Source: an uncultured Lentibacter sp.
GTDB taxonomy: Bacteria; Pseudomonadota; Alphaproteobacteria; Rhodobacterales; Rhodobacteraceae
NCBI GenBank assembly: GCA_947497495.1
Contig: CANMGT010000001.1
Coordinates: 682,001-746,000, forward strand
Direction of reading: 5' to 3'
DNA: 64,000 nucleotides
Shown here: piece by piece, positions 25,294 through 34,422 of the stretch
How positions within the stretch are numbered: position 1 is the stretch's first letter
How the letters are laid out: every line of letters begins with the position of its first letter
Position numbers and translations under genes: made by a program
Notes under the pieces: generated by a model
What the model was told of the DNA's origin: nothing
Seen by the model: the letters and a program-made list of their open reading frames with translations, nothing else
The model's database searches: none

Positions 25294-26262
25294 ATGCACG
25301 AATCTTTAGATGAAAAATCCACGTCGCCGCAACTCTACCCGCTGATTGAGCCCTTTGATAAGCGCATGATCGACGCAGGTGAAGGGCATTCCCTTTACGT
25401 TGAGCAATCAGGCAACCCGAATGGCCAGCCTGTTGTCGTTTTGCATGGCGGCCCGGGTGGAGGCTCAAGCCCAGCAATGCGCAGGTTTTTTGATCCGACG
25501 CATTACCGTATTATCTTGTTTGACCAGCGCGGTTGCGGGCGCTCAAAGCCTTTTGCTTCCGTCGAAGACAACACCACATGGCACCTCGTCCGAGATATTG
25601 AGACAATTCGTAAAGAACTGGCGATAAATCGCTGGATCGTCTTTGGCGGTTCGTGGGGCGCGACATTATCACTGGTTTACGCAATCACGCACCCTAGCCG
25701 CGTTGAGTTTATCACCTTGCGAGGTGTCTTTTTAGGCCGCCAAAGGGAGCTTGACTGGTTTTACAATGGCGGTGCCGGGGCGTTCTGGCCAGAAGCCTGG
25801 CGGGGCTTTTTGCAACCCATCCCCACAGGCGAGCATGGAGATATGATCGCGGCCTATCACGCGCGAATTTTCGGCGATGACTCAAAAGCCGCTGCTGAAT
25901 GCGCCCAGATTTGGACTGCTTGGGAGAATGCGCTGGCATCCATTAGCTCGACAGGCAAACTTTATGCGCCGCATTCGACGTTCAGCCGCGCCTTCGCACG
26001 TCTGGAAAACCACTATTTTCACAATAAGCTCTTCCTTGAAACCGACGGGTTCATTCTCAACGAGGCTAAAGCGATTTCGCAAATCCCCGGTGCGATCGTG
26101 CAGGGCCGCTACGACATGGTTTGCCCGCCAACCTCTGCCTTTGAGTTGTCTGAAAAATGGACACGCGGAGCATTGCGCATGGTGCCCTATTCCGGCCACG
26201 CGCTTTCCGAACCACGGATCGGCGCCGAGCTTGTGCGGGTGATGGACGAGCTCATCGGATAG
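25294..26262 (+). CDS. pip: Proline iminopeptidase
   Basis: An alpha/beta-hydrolase of 322 residues that removes N-terminal proline from peptides. HGGPGGGSSPAMRRFFDP near residue 50 is the family signature and oxyanion hole; the nucleophile serine is in GGSWGATLS; the DQRGCGRS block is also typical. The catalytic His is in the SGHALSEP segment near the end. I placed the start at the ATG giving MHESLDEKS; an in-frame upstream codon lies inside the divergent ubiG. Cytoplasmic, single-gene unit. Confidence 0.93.
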   Translation: MHESLDEKSTSPQLYPLIEPFDKRMIDAGEGHSLYVEQSGNPNGQPVVVLHGGPGGGSSPAMRRFFDPTHYRIILFDQRGCGRSKPFASVEDNTTWHLVRDIETIRKELAINRWIVFGGSWGATLSLVYAITHPSRVEFITLRGVFLGRQRELDWFYNGGAGAFWPEAWRGFLQPIPTGEHGDMIAAYHARIFGDDSKAAAECAQIWTAWENALASISSTGKLYAPHSTFSRAFARLENHYFHNKLFLETDGFILNEAKAISQIPGAIVQGRYDMVCPPTSAFELSEKWTRGALRMVPYSGHALSEPRIGAELVRVMDELIG

Positions 26263-26277
26263 GCGCGCATTCTGGCC

Positions 26278-26306
26278 TTGCGCTCATCCGCGATTCTGCT
26301 TATAGA
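26278..26306 (+). promoter_or_regulatory. Sigma-70-like promoter of the rimP-nusA-infB operon
   Basis: TTGCGC (26278-26283) and TATAGA (26301-26306) are separated by exactly 17 bases. Transcription from about 26313 would run into the terminator at 26356-26378 before reaching rimP. Confidence 0.5.
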
Positions 26307-26355
26307 CAGGCCAATAGCGGAGAGTCGGGCAACCAACTCACCACCGAAAGTTTCA

Positions 26356-26378
26356 GCGGGCCGCGGGCCCGCTTTTTT
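26356..26378 (+). terminator. Leader terminator upstream of rimP
   Basis: GCGGGCC and GGCCCGC form a 7-bp GC-only stem around a 3-base loop, followed by six T. It stands between the promoter and rimP, so it either ends readthrough from pip or attenuates the nus operon. Confidence 0.75.
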
Positions 26379-26411
26379 GTTTGAGCACTCGAAAAGTAAA
26401 GATCTGTGACT

Positions 26412-26984
26412 ATGACTAATATGATCGCAAAAACAGCTCTTGATCGGCGCATGGCCGAGATCGTCGCACCCGTTGTGGAAGATCTTGGCTTTGAGCTTGT
26501 CCGCCTGCGCCTGATGAGTGGCGAGACGCCAACGCTGCAGATCATGGCAGAGCGCCCTGAAGGCGGAATCGAAGTTGACGACTGCGGTGCAATCTCAAGC
26601 GCTGTAAGTGCCGTTCTCGACGTTGAAGACCCGATCATCGAAGCCTACCACCTCGAAGTTTCCAGCCCGGGGATCGACCGTCCTCTGACGCGCCTCAAAG
26701 ACTTCGAGACATTCGAGGGCTACGAAGTGAAGCTCGAAACCGCCGAAATGATAGAGGGCCAGAAACGCTTTCGCGGCGAGCTGGCTGGAGTTGAGGGCGA
26801 CGAAGTGCTGCTCAACATCGAAGCCGGCACAATTGGCTTGAAGTTCGATTGGCTCGTGGAAGCGAAGCTGATCATGACAGACGAACTCATCAAGGAAATG
26901 CTCCGGCAACGAAAAGCCGCCGGAACGTTTTCGGATGGTGAAGAAGTAGACATTGAACAATCTTCTGGTTCTGAGGAGGACTAA
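26412..26984 (+). CDS. rimP: Ribosome maturation factor RimP
   Basis: Assists late maturation of the 30S subunit. The 190-residue protein contains the RimP N-terminal domain ([27 protein letters not shown]) and the conserved [20 protein letters not shown] block, then an SH3-like C-terminal domain and an acidic tail. A GTG six bases upstream is an alternative start; neither has a strong ribosome-binding site. It is the first gene of rimP-nusA-ylxR-infB, an arrangement conserved across bacteria, and lies behind a leader terminator. Confidence 0.95.
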   Translation: MTNMIAKTALDRRMAEIVAPVVEDLGFELVRLRLMSGETPTLQIMAERPEGGIEVDDCGAISSAVSAVLDVEDPIIEAYHLEVSSPGIDRPLTRLKDFETFEGYEVKLETAEMIEGQKRFRGELAGVEGDEVLLNIEAGTIGLKFDWLVEAKLIMTDELIKEMLRQRKAAGTFSDGEEVDIEQSSGSEED

Positions 26985-26987
26985 GAC

Positions 26988-28583
26988 ATGGCAATTACAT
27001 CAGCCAACCAGCTTGAGCTTTTGCAAACAGCAGAAGCCGTGGCCCGCGAAAAAATGATCGAGCCGGGCCTCGTGATTGAAGCTATGGAAGAAAGCCTCGC
27101 ACGCGCAGCCAAAAGCCGCTACGGCGCCGAAATGGATATTCGTGTCGCGATTGACCGCAAGACTGGCAGAGCCACATTCACGCGTGTTCGCACAGTTGTG
27201 ACAGATGATGAGCTTGAAAACTATCAAGCCGAGTTCACAGTCGAGCAAGCCAAGCAGTACATGGAAAACCCAGAAGTCGGCCAACAATTCACTGAAGAAG
27301 TGCCGCCCGTTGAAATGGGCCGCATCGCCGCCCAGAGCGCCAAGCAGGTGATCTTGCAGAAAATCCGCGAAGCCGAGCGCGAGCGCCAGTTCGAACAGTT
27401 CAAAGACCGCGCTGGCACGATCATCAACGGTGTTGTCAAACGCGAAGAGTATGGCAACGTTATTGTTGATGTGGGCAGCGGTGAAGGCATCCTGCGCCGC
27501 AACGAGAAAATCGGCCGCGAAAGCTACCGCCCGAACGACCGTATCCGCTGCTACATCAAAGATGTGCGCCGCGAACAGCGCGGGCCGCAGATTTTCCTGT
27601 CGCGCACCTCACCTGAGTTCATGTCCGAGCTTTTCAAAATGGAAGTGCCGGAAATCTACGAAGGTATCATTGAGATCAAAGCCGTCGCCCGTGACCCGGG
27701 TTCGCGCGCCAAAATCGCGGTCATTTCTTATGACAACAGCATCGACCCTGTCGGCGCCTGTGTCGGTATGCGCGGCAGCCGTGTTCAGGCAGTTGTGAAC
27801 GAACTTCAGGGCGAGAAGATCGACATCATTCCATGGAACGAAGATGTGCCGACATTCCTTGTGAATGCGTTGCAGCCTGCGGAAGTGACAAAAGTTGTTC
27901 TCGACGAAGAAGCCGAGCGTATCGAGGTTGTTGTCCCCGACGAGCAACTGAGCCTCGCGATTGGCCGCCGAGGCCAGAACGTGCGCCTTGCAAGCCAGCT
28001 GACAGCTCTCGAAATCGAGATCATGACAGAAGCTGAAGAATCAGAGCGCCGCCAGAAAGAATTCGAAGAGCGCACTGGCCTGTTTATGGACAAGCTTGAT
28101 CTAGACGAATTCTTTGCACAGCTGCTGGTTTCTGAAGGCTTCACGACGCTGGAAGAGGTTGCTTACGTTGAAGTAGACGAGCTTCTCGTTATCGATGGTG
28201 TTGACGAAGACACAGCGAGCGAACTGCAGGCGCGCGCACGTGACGTTCTCGAAGCTGCGGCCAAGGCTGCGCTTGAAAACGCCCGTTCCTTGGGCCTTGA
28301 AGACAGCCTTGTCGAGTTCGGCGGCCTGACGCCCCAGATGCTTGAAGCCTTGGCGAAAGATGATGTGAAGACGCTGGAAGACTTCGCTACATGTGCTGAC
28401 TGGGAGCTTGCTGGTGGCTGGACAACCAATGAAGGCGAACGCATCAAGGATGATGGTATCCTTGAACCTTTCGACATCTCCCTTGAGCAGGCGCAAGAGC
28501 TGGTTATGACGGCTCGGATTCAACTTGGTTGGGTCGACCCTGCCGAACTCGAGGCCGAACAAGAAGACGACGGCGAAGACTGA
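26988..28583 (+). CDS. nusA: Transcription termination/antitermination factor NusA
   Basis: Binds RNA polymerase and modulates pausing, termination and antitermination. The 531 residues show the N-terminal polymerase-binding domain, an S1 domain (about 135-200, GTIINGVVKREEYGNVIVDVG), two KH domains (VGACVGMRGSRVQAVVNEL and LAIGRRGQNVRLASQLT) and two acidic C-terminal repeats of the alphaproteobacterial type. GAGGAGGAC precedes the ATG, three bases after rimP. A NusA product acting back on the leader terminator would be a possible feedback loop. Confidence 0.97.
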   Translation: MAITSANQLELLQTAEAVAREKMIEPGLVIEAMEESLARAAKSRYGAEMDIRVAIDRKTGRATFTRVRTVVTDDELENYQAEFTVEQAKQYMENPEVGQQFTEEVPPVEMGRIAAQSAKQVILQKIREAERERQFEQFKDRAGTIINGVVKREEYGNVIVDVGSGEGILRRNEKIGRESYRPNDRIRCYIKDVRREQRGPQIFLSRTSPEFMSELFKMEVPEIYEGIIEIKAVARDPGSRAKIAVISYDNSIDPVGACVGMRGSRVQAVVNELQGEKIDIIPWNEDVPTFLVNALQPAEVTKVVLDEEAERIEVVVPDEQLSLAIGRRGQNVRLASQLTALEIEIMTEAEESERRQKEFEERTGLFMDKLDLDEFFAQLLVSEGFTTLEEVAYVEVDELLVIDGVDEDTASELQARARDVLEAAAKAALENARSLGLEDSLVEFGGLTPQMLEALAKDDVKTLEDFATCADWELAGGWTTNEGERIKDDGILEPFDISLEQAQELVMTARIQLGWVDPAELEAEQEDDGED

Positions 28584-28600
28584 GGAGCACCCAAGCCAGA

Positions 28601-29221
28601 ATGACAATGAGTGTAACCGAGACCCAGCGCAAAGCCGACGCGACAATGCGAAAGTGCATTGTAACGGCAGAACTTTGCCCTAAATCTCAATTGTTACGCT
28701 TCGCTGTCGGGCCTGACGGAACGCTGGTATTTGACGTTCTTGGCAAGCTGCCAGGACGTGGTATCTGGGTGACGCCAACACGCGAAGCAATCGAAAAGGC
28801 CGCTTCAAAAGGCCTTTTTGCACGCTCAGCCAAGGCTCCAGTCAAAGTGCCGGATGGGCTCTCGGACTATGTCGAAACATCCCTTTGCGCGAGGCTGGTG
28901 AGCCTCATTGCTTTGGCGCGTAAATCGGGGAATGCGATCACCGGGTCTACGAAAGTAAAAGAATGGGTCACAAGCGAGCGCGCAGTTGTTTTGCTGCAAG
29001 CAAGCGACGGATCACCAAGAGAAAAATCGCGAATCCGCCTCAGAGAGCATGGCAAATCCTCTGAATGCCTCACAAAAGAGGAACTGGGCGGCGCTTTCGG
29101 GCGAGATTTCGCAGTTCATGCGGCCTTAGATGCTGGAGGTTTGACCTCACGTGTTATAGAGGAAGCGACAAGACTAGAGGGCCTGCGGGCTCCGAGCGCT
29201 GAAAAGCGCATGAAAGGATGA
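28601..29221 (+). CDS. YlxR/L7Ae-like RNA-binding fusion protein
   Basis: A 206-residue protein joining two small RNA-binding domains that are separate genes (ylxR and ylxQ) in Firmicutes. The N-terminal YlxR (DUF448) part has RKCIVTAELCPKSQLLRFAV and PGRGIWVTPTREAIEKA. From about residue 100 the L7Ae-like part begins (ISLIALARKSGNAITGSTKV-like). It lies between nusA and infB as ylxR/ylxQ do elsewhere, implying a role tied to ribosome assembly or RNA processing. GAGGAG is 14 bases before the chosen ATG; a second ATG six bases on is possible. Confidence 0.88.
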   Translation: MTMSVTETQRKADATMRKCIVTAELCPKSQLLRFAVGPDGTLVFDVLGKLPGRGIWVTPTREAIEKAASKGLFARSAKAPVKVPDGLSDYVETSLCARLVSLIALARKSGNAITGSTKVKEWVTSERAVVLLQASDGSPREKSRIRLREHGKSSECLTKEELGGAFGRDFAVHAALDAGGLTSRVIEEATRLEGLRAPSAEKRMKG

Positions 29222-29230
29222 GTAAACCAT

Positions 29231-31708
29231 ATGAGCGATAGCGACGGCAAAAAAACACTCGGCGTTCGTAGCGGCCCACGGGCAGGCAACGTTAAGCAGA
29301 GCTTTAGCCATGGCCGCACGAAGAATGTTGTGGTTGAAACGAAACGTAAGCGCGTTGTCGTCCCGAAGCCGAATCTTACGGCTCCGGCGAAAGACTCGGC
29401 CGCACCTGCGTCATCACCAAAATCGCAGAACCGTCCAGGCGGTATCACCGATGCAGAGATGGATCGTCGTCTGAAGGCACTGCAAATCGCCAAGGCGCGT
29501 GAAGCTGAGGAAGCTGAAAAACGTGCTGCGGACGAAAAACAGCGCGAAGAAGACAGAGCGCGCCGTCGGCAAGAGGCCGAAGCCAAAGAGCGTGAAGAAA
29601 AAGAGCGTGAAGAGCGCGCGAAGGCGAAAGCCGAAGAAGCCGAGCGTAAAACACGCGAAGCCGAGGACAACGCCAAGCGAGCCGCTGCTCCAACTGCCCC
29701 GCAAGAAGACACGGCGCGCGCAGCGAAGCCTCAACCTTCTGACCGTCGCAAGCCAGAAAAAGAACGCGAAGATCGCAGCAAGCAGAACAAAGGCCAAGAC
29801 AATAGCCGTCGCAGCGGTAAACTGACGCTCAACCAAGCGCTGTCTGGCCGCGAAGGTGGACGCCAACGCTCAATGGCAGCCATGAAACGGCAGCAAGAGC
29901 GCGCACGCCAAAAGGCTATGGGCCAAAACGTTGAGCGCGAGAAGATCGTCCGTGACGTCCAGCTTCCTGAAGCGATCGTTGTGAGCGAACTTGCTGTTCG
30001 TATGGCCGAGCGCGTTGCGGAAGTTGTGAAGGTGCTCATGCAGAACGGCATGATGGTAACGCAAAACCAAACCATCGACGCCGACACCGCTGAACTGGTG
30101 ATCGAAGAGTTCGGCCACAACGTCGTTCGCGTGTCTGATGCCGACGTTGAAGATGTCATCACGCAGATTGAAGACAACGAGGCTGACCTTAAGCCGCGTC
30201 CACCCGTTATCACCATCATGGGCCACGTTGACCACGGCAAGACATCGCTTCTTGATGCGATTCGCGAAGCCAAAGTTGTGGCAGGTGAAGCCGGTGGTAT
30301 CACACAGCATATCGGTGCCTATCAGGTTACAACAGAGGGTGGCACTGTGCTGTCATTCCTTGATACGCCTGGCCACGCTGCGTTCACATCAATGCGCTCA
30401 CGTGGTGCTCAGGTAACTGACATCGTTGTGCTTGTTGTGGCTGCAGATGACGCCGTGATGCCGCAAACCATCGAAGCGATCCACCACGCGAAAGCGGCGG
30501 ATGTTCCGATGATCGTGGCGATCAACAAATGCGACAAGCCCGATGCCAACCCTGATAAAGTGCGCACAGATTTGCTCCAGCACGAAGTCATCGTTGAGAA
30601 GATGTCTGGTGAAGTGCAAGATGTTGAAGTCTCTGCGATCACCAAGCAGGGGCTTGATGAGCTTCTTGAAGCCATTGCGCTGCAATCAGAGATCTTGGAA
30701 CTTAAAGCCAACCCTGACCGCGCTGCTCAGGGTGCCGTAATTGAAGCCCAGCTTGACGTTGGACGCGGGCCAGTTGCGACTGTTCTGATCCAGAACGGCA
30801 CGCTGCGCCAAGGCGACATCTTTGTTGTCGGCGAGCAATACGGTAAAGTTCGTGCCTTGATTAACGATAAAGGCGAACGTGTCACTGAAGCTGGTCCGTC
30901 TGTTCCTGTCGAAGTGCTCGGCCTTAACGGCACACCGGAAGCGGGCGACGTCCTGAACGTTGTTGACACGGATGCGCAAGCTCGCGAGATCGCTGAGTAC
31001 CGCGAAAAAGCCGCAAAAGAGAAGCGCGCAGCCGCTGGTGCAGCAACGTCTCTTGAGCAGCTTATGGCGAAGGCCAAAGACGACGAGAACGTCACCGAAA
31101 TGCCGATCGTCGTTAAGACTGACGTGCAAGGTAGTGCCGAAGCGATCGTTCAGGCGATGGAGAAAATCGGCAACGAAGAGGTGCGCGTTCGCGTTCTGCA
31201 CTCAAGCGTTGGCGCCATCACGGAAAGTGACGTGAGCCTTGCGGAAGCCTCGGGCGCGCCTGTGTTTGGTTTTAACGTGCGTGCCAATGCGCCTGCACGC
31301 AATAGCGCCAACCAGAAGGGTGTCGAGATTCGCTATTACAGCGTTATCTACGACCTCGTCGACGACGTCAAAGCTGCTGCAAGCGGCCTGCTCTCTGCTG
31401 AAATTCGCGAAAACTTTATTGGTTACGCGGAAATCAAAGACGTCTTCAAAGTTACAGGCGTTGGCAAGGTTGCTGGCTGTCTTGTCACGGAAGGCGTGGC
31501 ACGCCGCTCCGCAGGTGTCCGCTTGCTGCGTGACAACGTCGTAATCCACGAAGGCACACTAAAAACTTTGAAGCGCTTCAAAGATGAAGTGGCCGAAGTT
31601 CAGTCGGGCCAAGAGTGCGGCATGGCGTTTGAAAACTACGATGATGTTCGCGCTGGCGACGTGATCGAAATTTTCGAGCGCGAAGAAGTCGAACGCAACC
31701 TCGACTAA
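29231..31708 (+). CDS. infB: Translation initiation factor IF-2
   Basis: GTPase that delivers fMet-tRNA to the 30S subunit. The first 230 residues are a long charged, low-complexity region rich in Glu, Arg, Lys and Ala, predicted as helix or coiled coil. An IF2_N-like element follows, then the G domain with [17 protein letters not shown] and NKCDKP, and domains II-IV to the end. At 825 residues it is normal for the group. It ends the rimP operon; a 9-bp hairpin without T-run lies just after. Confidence 0.97.
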   Translation: MSDSDGKKTLGVRSGPRAGNVKQSFSHGRTKNVVVETKRKRVVVPKPNLTAPAKDSAAPASSPKSQNRPGGITDAEMDRRLKALQIAKAREAEEAEKRAADEKQREEDRARRRQEAEAKEREEKEREERAKAKAEEAERKTREAEDNAKRAAAPTAPQEDTARAAKPQPSDRRKPEKEREDRSKQNKGQDNSRRSGKLTLNQALSGREGGRQRSMAAMKRQQERARQKAMGQNVEREKIVRDVQLPEAIVVSELAVRMAERVAEVVKVLMQNGMMVTQNQTIDADTAELVIEEFGHNVVRVSDADVEDVITQIEDNEADLKPRPPVITIMGHVDHGKTSLLDAIREAKVVAGEAGGITQHIGAYQVTTEGGTVLSFLDTPGHAAFTSMRSRGAQVTDIVVLVVAADDAVMPQTIEAIHHAKAADVPMIVAINKCDKPDANPDKVRTDLLQHEVIVEKMSGEVQDVEVSAITKQGLDELLEAIALQSEILELKANPDRAAQGAVIEAQLDVGRGPVATVLIQNGTLRQGDIFVVGEQYGKVRALINDKGERVTEAGPSVPVEVLGLNGTPEAGDVLNVVDTDAQAREIAEYREKAAKEKRAAAGAATSLEQLMAKAKDDENVTEMPIVVKTDVQGSAEAIVQAMEKIGNEEVRVRVLHSSVGAITESDVSLAEASGAPVFGFNVRANAPARNSANQKGVEIRYYSVIYDLVDDVKAAASGLLSAEIRENFIGYAEIKDVFKVTGVGKVAGCLVTEGVARRSAGVRLLRDNVVIHEGTLKTLKRFKDEVAEVQSGQECGMAFENYDDVRAGDVIEIFEREEVERNLD

Positions 31709-31716
31709 TGCTATCC

Positions 31717-31746
31717 GGTTGGCAGGCGTTTAGCCGTCTGCCAACC
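31717..31746. terminator. Hairpin between infB and mutT
   Basis: GGTTGGCAG and CTGCCAACC form a 9-bp stem with a 12-base loop between the two convergent genes. There is no T-run on either side, so termination by this element alone is uncertain. Confidence 0.4.
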
Positions 31747-31763
31747 AACCCCATTGCATTCAA

Positions 31764-32162
31764 CTAAAGCCAGTCCCGCAAGATGGGGATGAGCGGTATG
31801 TCGGCAGCTGGCATAGGGTAGTTGCGCAGATCACTTGCGCGTACCCACTTAAGCTCTTGTCCTTCGCGCGGTGTCACAACACCCTCCCACTTTCGGCAAG
31901 CAAACAGCGGCATCATCAGGTGAAAGTCATCGTAGCTATGTGACGCAAACGTCAGGGGCGCCAAGCAGCTGTTCCAGGTTTGAATCCCGAGTTCCTCGTC
32001 AAGTTCACGCACCAGCGCACCTTCGGGCGTCTCTCCCGGCTCTAGTTTGCCACCGGGAAACTCCCAGAGCCCTGCCATCGCCTTTCCTTCAGGGCGTTTC
32101 GCAAGAAGCACGCGGTTGTCTTTGTCAATCAGCGCAACCGCTGACACGAGAACCATCTTCAT
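31764..32162 (-). CDS. mutT: MutT-type 8-oxo-dGTP diphosphatase
   Basis: A 132-residue Nudix hydrolase that removes oxidised dGTP from the nucleotide pool. The Nudix box GGKLEPGETPEGALVRELDEELGI is complete, and the start LVSAVALIDKDNRVLLAKRPEGKAMAGLWEFPGG is the MutT signature. The ATG overlaps the argJ stop codon (ATGA), so it is translated from the argJ transcript. The same pairing of mutT behind argJ is, as I recall, common in this bacterial group. Confidence 0.92.
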   Translation of the reverse strand: MKMVLVSAVALIDKDNRVLLAKRPEGKAMAGLWEFPGGKLEPGETPEGALVRELDEELGIQTWNSCLAPLTFASHSYDDFHLMMPLFACRKWEGVVTPREGQELKWVRASDLRNYPMPAADIPLIPILRDWL

Positions 32163-33388
32163 GAGCGGTAGTCTGCATTGATCTCGATGTAACCATGCGT
32201 CAAGTCGCAGGTCCACACGGTGCTTTCAGCTTCGCCAAGACCGATATCAGCTCTGATCCGCACTTCCGAACCCTTCATATGCGCGGCGGCCTCGGCTTCT
32301 TTATAGTCAGGGTTAACCCAGCCATCTTTGGCAACCAGAACATCCCCAAACCAGATGCTCAGCGTGTCACGGTCAGCGGCTGCGCCAGATTTTCCCACCG
32401 CCATAACGACGCGGCCCCAGTTCGGGTCTTCTCCAGCAATGGCTGTCTTTACCAATGGCGAGTTAGCGATAGAAAGCGCATGCGTGCGGGCGTCTTGCGC
32501 GCTCACTGCGCCGGTGACATGCACTTCCACAAACTTGGTGGCGCCTTCGCCGTCTTTCACGACTTGATGCGCCAGATCCAGCATGACTTTGCTAAGGCCG
32601 TTTCTGAAGGCAGCATCGTCTTTGTTGACAGTCACACCGCTTGCGCCCGTCGCGCAGAGCATCAGCGTGTCAGACGTCGAGGTATCGCTATCAACTGTGA
32701 TCGAGTTAAACGTCGGCCCCGTGAACGCGCTCAACATGGCTTGCAAGTCAGGCTGCTCAACAATGGCATCAGTGAAGATGTAGACAAGCATCGTCGCCAT
32801 GTCTGGCGCGATCATGCCAGATCCCTTGGCGATACCCGCGATCTGAACTGTCTCGCCAGCTATCAGCACTTCCAAAGTCGCGGCTTTGGCAAACGTGTCA
32901 GTTGTCATGATAGCCTTCGCTGCCGCTTCCATGTTGTGAGGCGACAGGGTTTCAGCCAGTTTTGGCAACGCAGACACGATCTTTTCGTGCGGGAGAAGCT
33001 CACCTATCACGCCCGTAGAGGCGGTAAAAACGCGCTTTTCCGGAACACCAAGCTGCGCCGCCACGGCTGCCGTGATCTGGCGAACAGATTCCACGCCACC
33101 AGCGCCGGTAAACGCGTTGGAATTGCCCGAGTTCACAACAATCGCTGCGCCTTCTGTGTTGTCGCCTCCGGTCTTCTCCTGACAATCAAGCACTGCCGCC
33201 GAGCGCGTGGCAGAGCGCGTATAGACTCCGGCAACGCTTGATCCGGGCGCCAAAAGCGCAAGCATCAGATCTGTTCGGTTCTGATACTTGATGCCCGCTT
33301 GTACAGTCGCAAAGGACACGCCTTCGATTTCGGGTAGCTCCGGAAAAGCCTCGGGCGCTAGCGGGGATACATGTGTGATTTTGGCCAA
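32159..33388 (-). CDS. argJ: Bifunctional ornithine acetyltransferase / N-acetylglutamate synthase
   Basis: Recycles the acetyl group in arginine synthesis and may also make N-acetylglutamate from acetyl-CoA. The precursor cleaves itself at the Ala-Thr bond in KGSGMIAPDMATMLVYIF; the threonine becomes the N-terminal nucleophile of the beta chain. At 409 residues the length fits. Whether it is mono- or bifunctional cannot be told from sequence. It lies three bases after the parvulin gene and overlaps mutT. Confidence 0.95.
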   Translation of the reverse strand: MAKITHVSPLAPEAFPELPEIEGVSFATVQAGIKYQNRTDLMLALLAPGSSVAGVYTRSATRSAAVLDCQEKTGGDNTEGAAIVVNSGNSNAFTGAGGVESVRQITAAVAAQLGVPEKRVFTASTGVIGELLPHEKIVSALPKLAETLSPHNMEAAAKAIMTTDTFAKAATLEVLIAGETVQIAGIAKGSGMIAPDMATMLVYIFTDAIVEQPDLQAMLSAFTGPTFNSITVDSDTSTSDTLMLCATGASGVTVNKDDAAFRNGLSKVMLDLAHQVVKDGEGATKFVEVHVTGAVSAQDARTHALSIANSPLVKTAIAGEDPNWGRVVMAVGKSGAAADRDTLSIWFGDVLVAKDGWVNPDYKEAEAAAHMKGSEVRIRADIGLGEAESTVWTCDLTHGYIEINADYRS

Positions 33389-33391
33389 GGT

Positions 33392-34246
33392 TTACTCTCC
33401 AAGCAAAGTTTGGTCGTTCAAGATTGCAGGATCAACGCTGTTTGGCTCTGCCAACTCAATTGAGCCCAGCTTTTTCAAGCGGTCGATCTCTGCTTCAACA
33501 ACCTCGGTATAGAGTTCTTGCTGAAGTGTTGCACGAACCTCCTCAAAAGCAGGCGCTTGCGCCAGCCTTGATTCGAGAAGTTTGATAACGTGCCAGCCAA
33601 ACTCCGTTTTTACGGGCTCCGACACGGCTCCGTCTTCAAGTTTAGCCACGGCTTCAAAAAATGGTTCAACCATCATGCCTTTGGCAAACCAACCAAGACT
33701 CCCACCATTGGGGCCTGAAGGGCCTGTCGAGTTTGTTTTCGCAAGTTCGGCAAAATCCGCACCGCCGACAAGTTCCAAGACCAGCGCCTTCGCTTCATCT
33801 TCCGTCTCAACCAGAATATGGGCCGCGTTGTATTCCTTCTCTGGTGCCGCCTCAGCGTATTTTGCTTCATACGCCTTTTTTACAGCGTCTTCAGAAACTT
33901 TTTCAGCAACCAGAACCTCTATCGCTTCTGCTGCAACCAGCGTACGTCGCTGATTGTCGAGCGATTTTTGAACGCGCGCCGGGGCCTCTGCTTTGTAGCT
34001 TTGCTCCAACACCGTTTGGTTTACCAGCTGATCAAGCAGCGCTTTATAGAGCAACTCGTCTGGAAGTTGGCGATACTGGTCTGGCAGGCCATTGCGCGCG
34101 ACAATCATGTGTCCGACAGTAATCTCAACCCCGTTTACGGTTGCCACAACAGTGTCGCCAGTTGGCTCTTCGCCTTCCGCTGAAAGCGGAGACGCGGCGA
34201 AAAATGCTGCAAAAAGCACTGTGGTTTTTCTGAGTTGTTTTGACAT
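33392..34246 (-). CDS. Periplasmic parvulin-type peptidyl-prolyl isomerase
   Basis: A 284-residue exported foldase. The signal peptide ends ASPLSAEG; a SurA/PrsA-like helical N-domain follows; the parvulin domain (about residues 130-235) contains AAHILVETEDEAKALV, GPNGGSLGWFAKGMMVEPF and TEFGWHVIKLLE, the three conserved blocks. It should help fold secreted or outer-membrane proteins. The chosen ATG has AGGA 7 bases upstream. It is divergent from secA, which suits a link to secretion, and heads the argJ-mutT transcript. Confidence 0.92.
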   Translation of the reverse strand: MSKQLRKTTVLFAAFFAASPLSAEGEEPTGDTVVATVNGVEITVGHMIVARNGLPDQYRQLPDELLYKALLDQLVNQTVLEQSYKAEAPARVQKSLDNQRRTLVAAEAIEVLVAEKVSEDAVKKAYEAKYAEAAPEKEYNAAHILVETEDEAKALVLELVGGADFAELAKTNSTGPSGPNGGSLGWFAKGMMVEPFFEAVAKLEDGAVSEPVKTEFGWHVIKLLESRLAQAPAFEEVRATLQQELYTEVVEAEIDRLKKLGSIELAEPNSVDPAILNDQTLLGE

Positions 34247-34284
34247 CTTTAGTCCTTTGTATGTGGCCTGATTCACGCGTGACG

Positions 34285-34313
34285 TTGACACTGCCAGACC
34301 CGACCCTTACATC
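34285..34313 (+). promoter_or_regulatory. Sigma-70-like promoter of secA
   Basis: A perfect TTGACA (34285-34290) and a weak TACATC (34308-34313) are 17 bases apart, leaving a leader of about 100 bases before secA. Confidence 0.45.
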
Positions 34314-34422
34314 GCCTTAAGGCCAAGACACACTGACTGTTCCTCGCCGTTTTACGGTGGACGTAAATCCGGAGCAAGCAAATGTCTTGTGAACGAAAAG
34401 AAACGACCGGATCGGACTGCAC

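Noticed and set aside
26307..26378. Known riboswitch upstream of rimP
   Set aside because: The leader is about 65 bases and does not match any riboswitch core I can recall; only the promoter and terminator are supported.
29414..29866. 150-codon antisense frame within infB
   Set aside because: It is the mirror of the charged low-complexity N-terminal region of IF-2.
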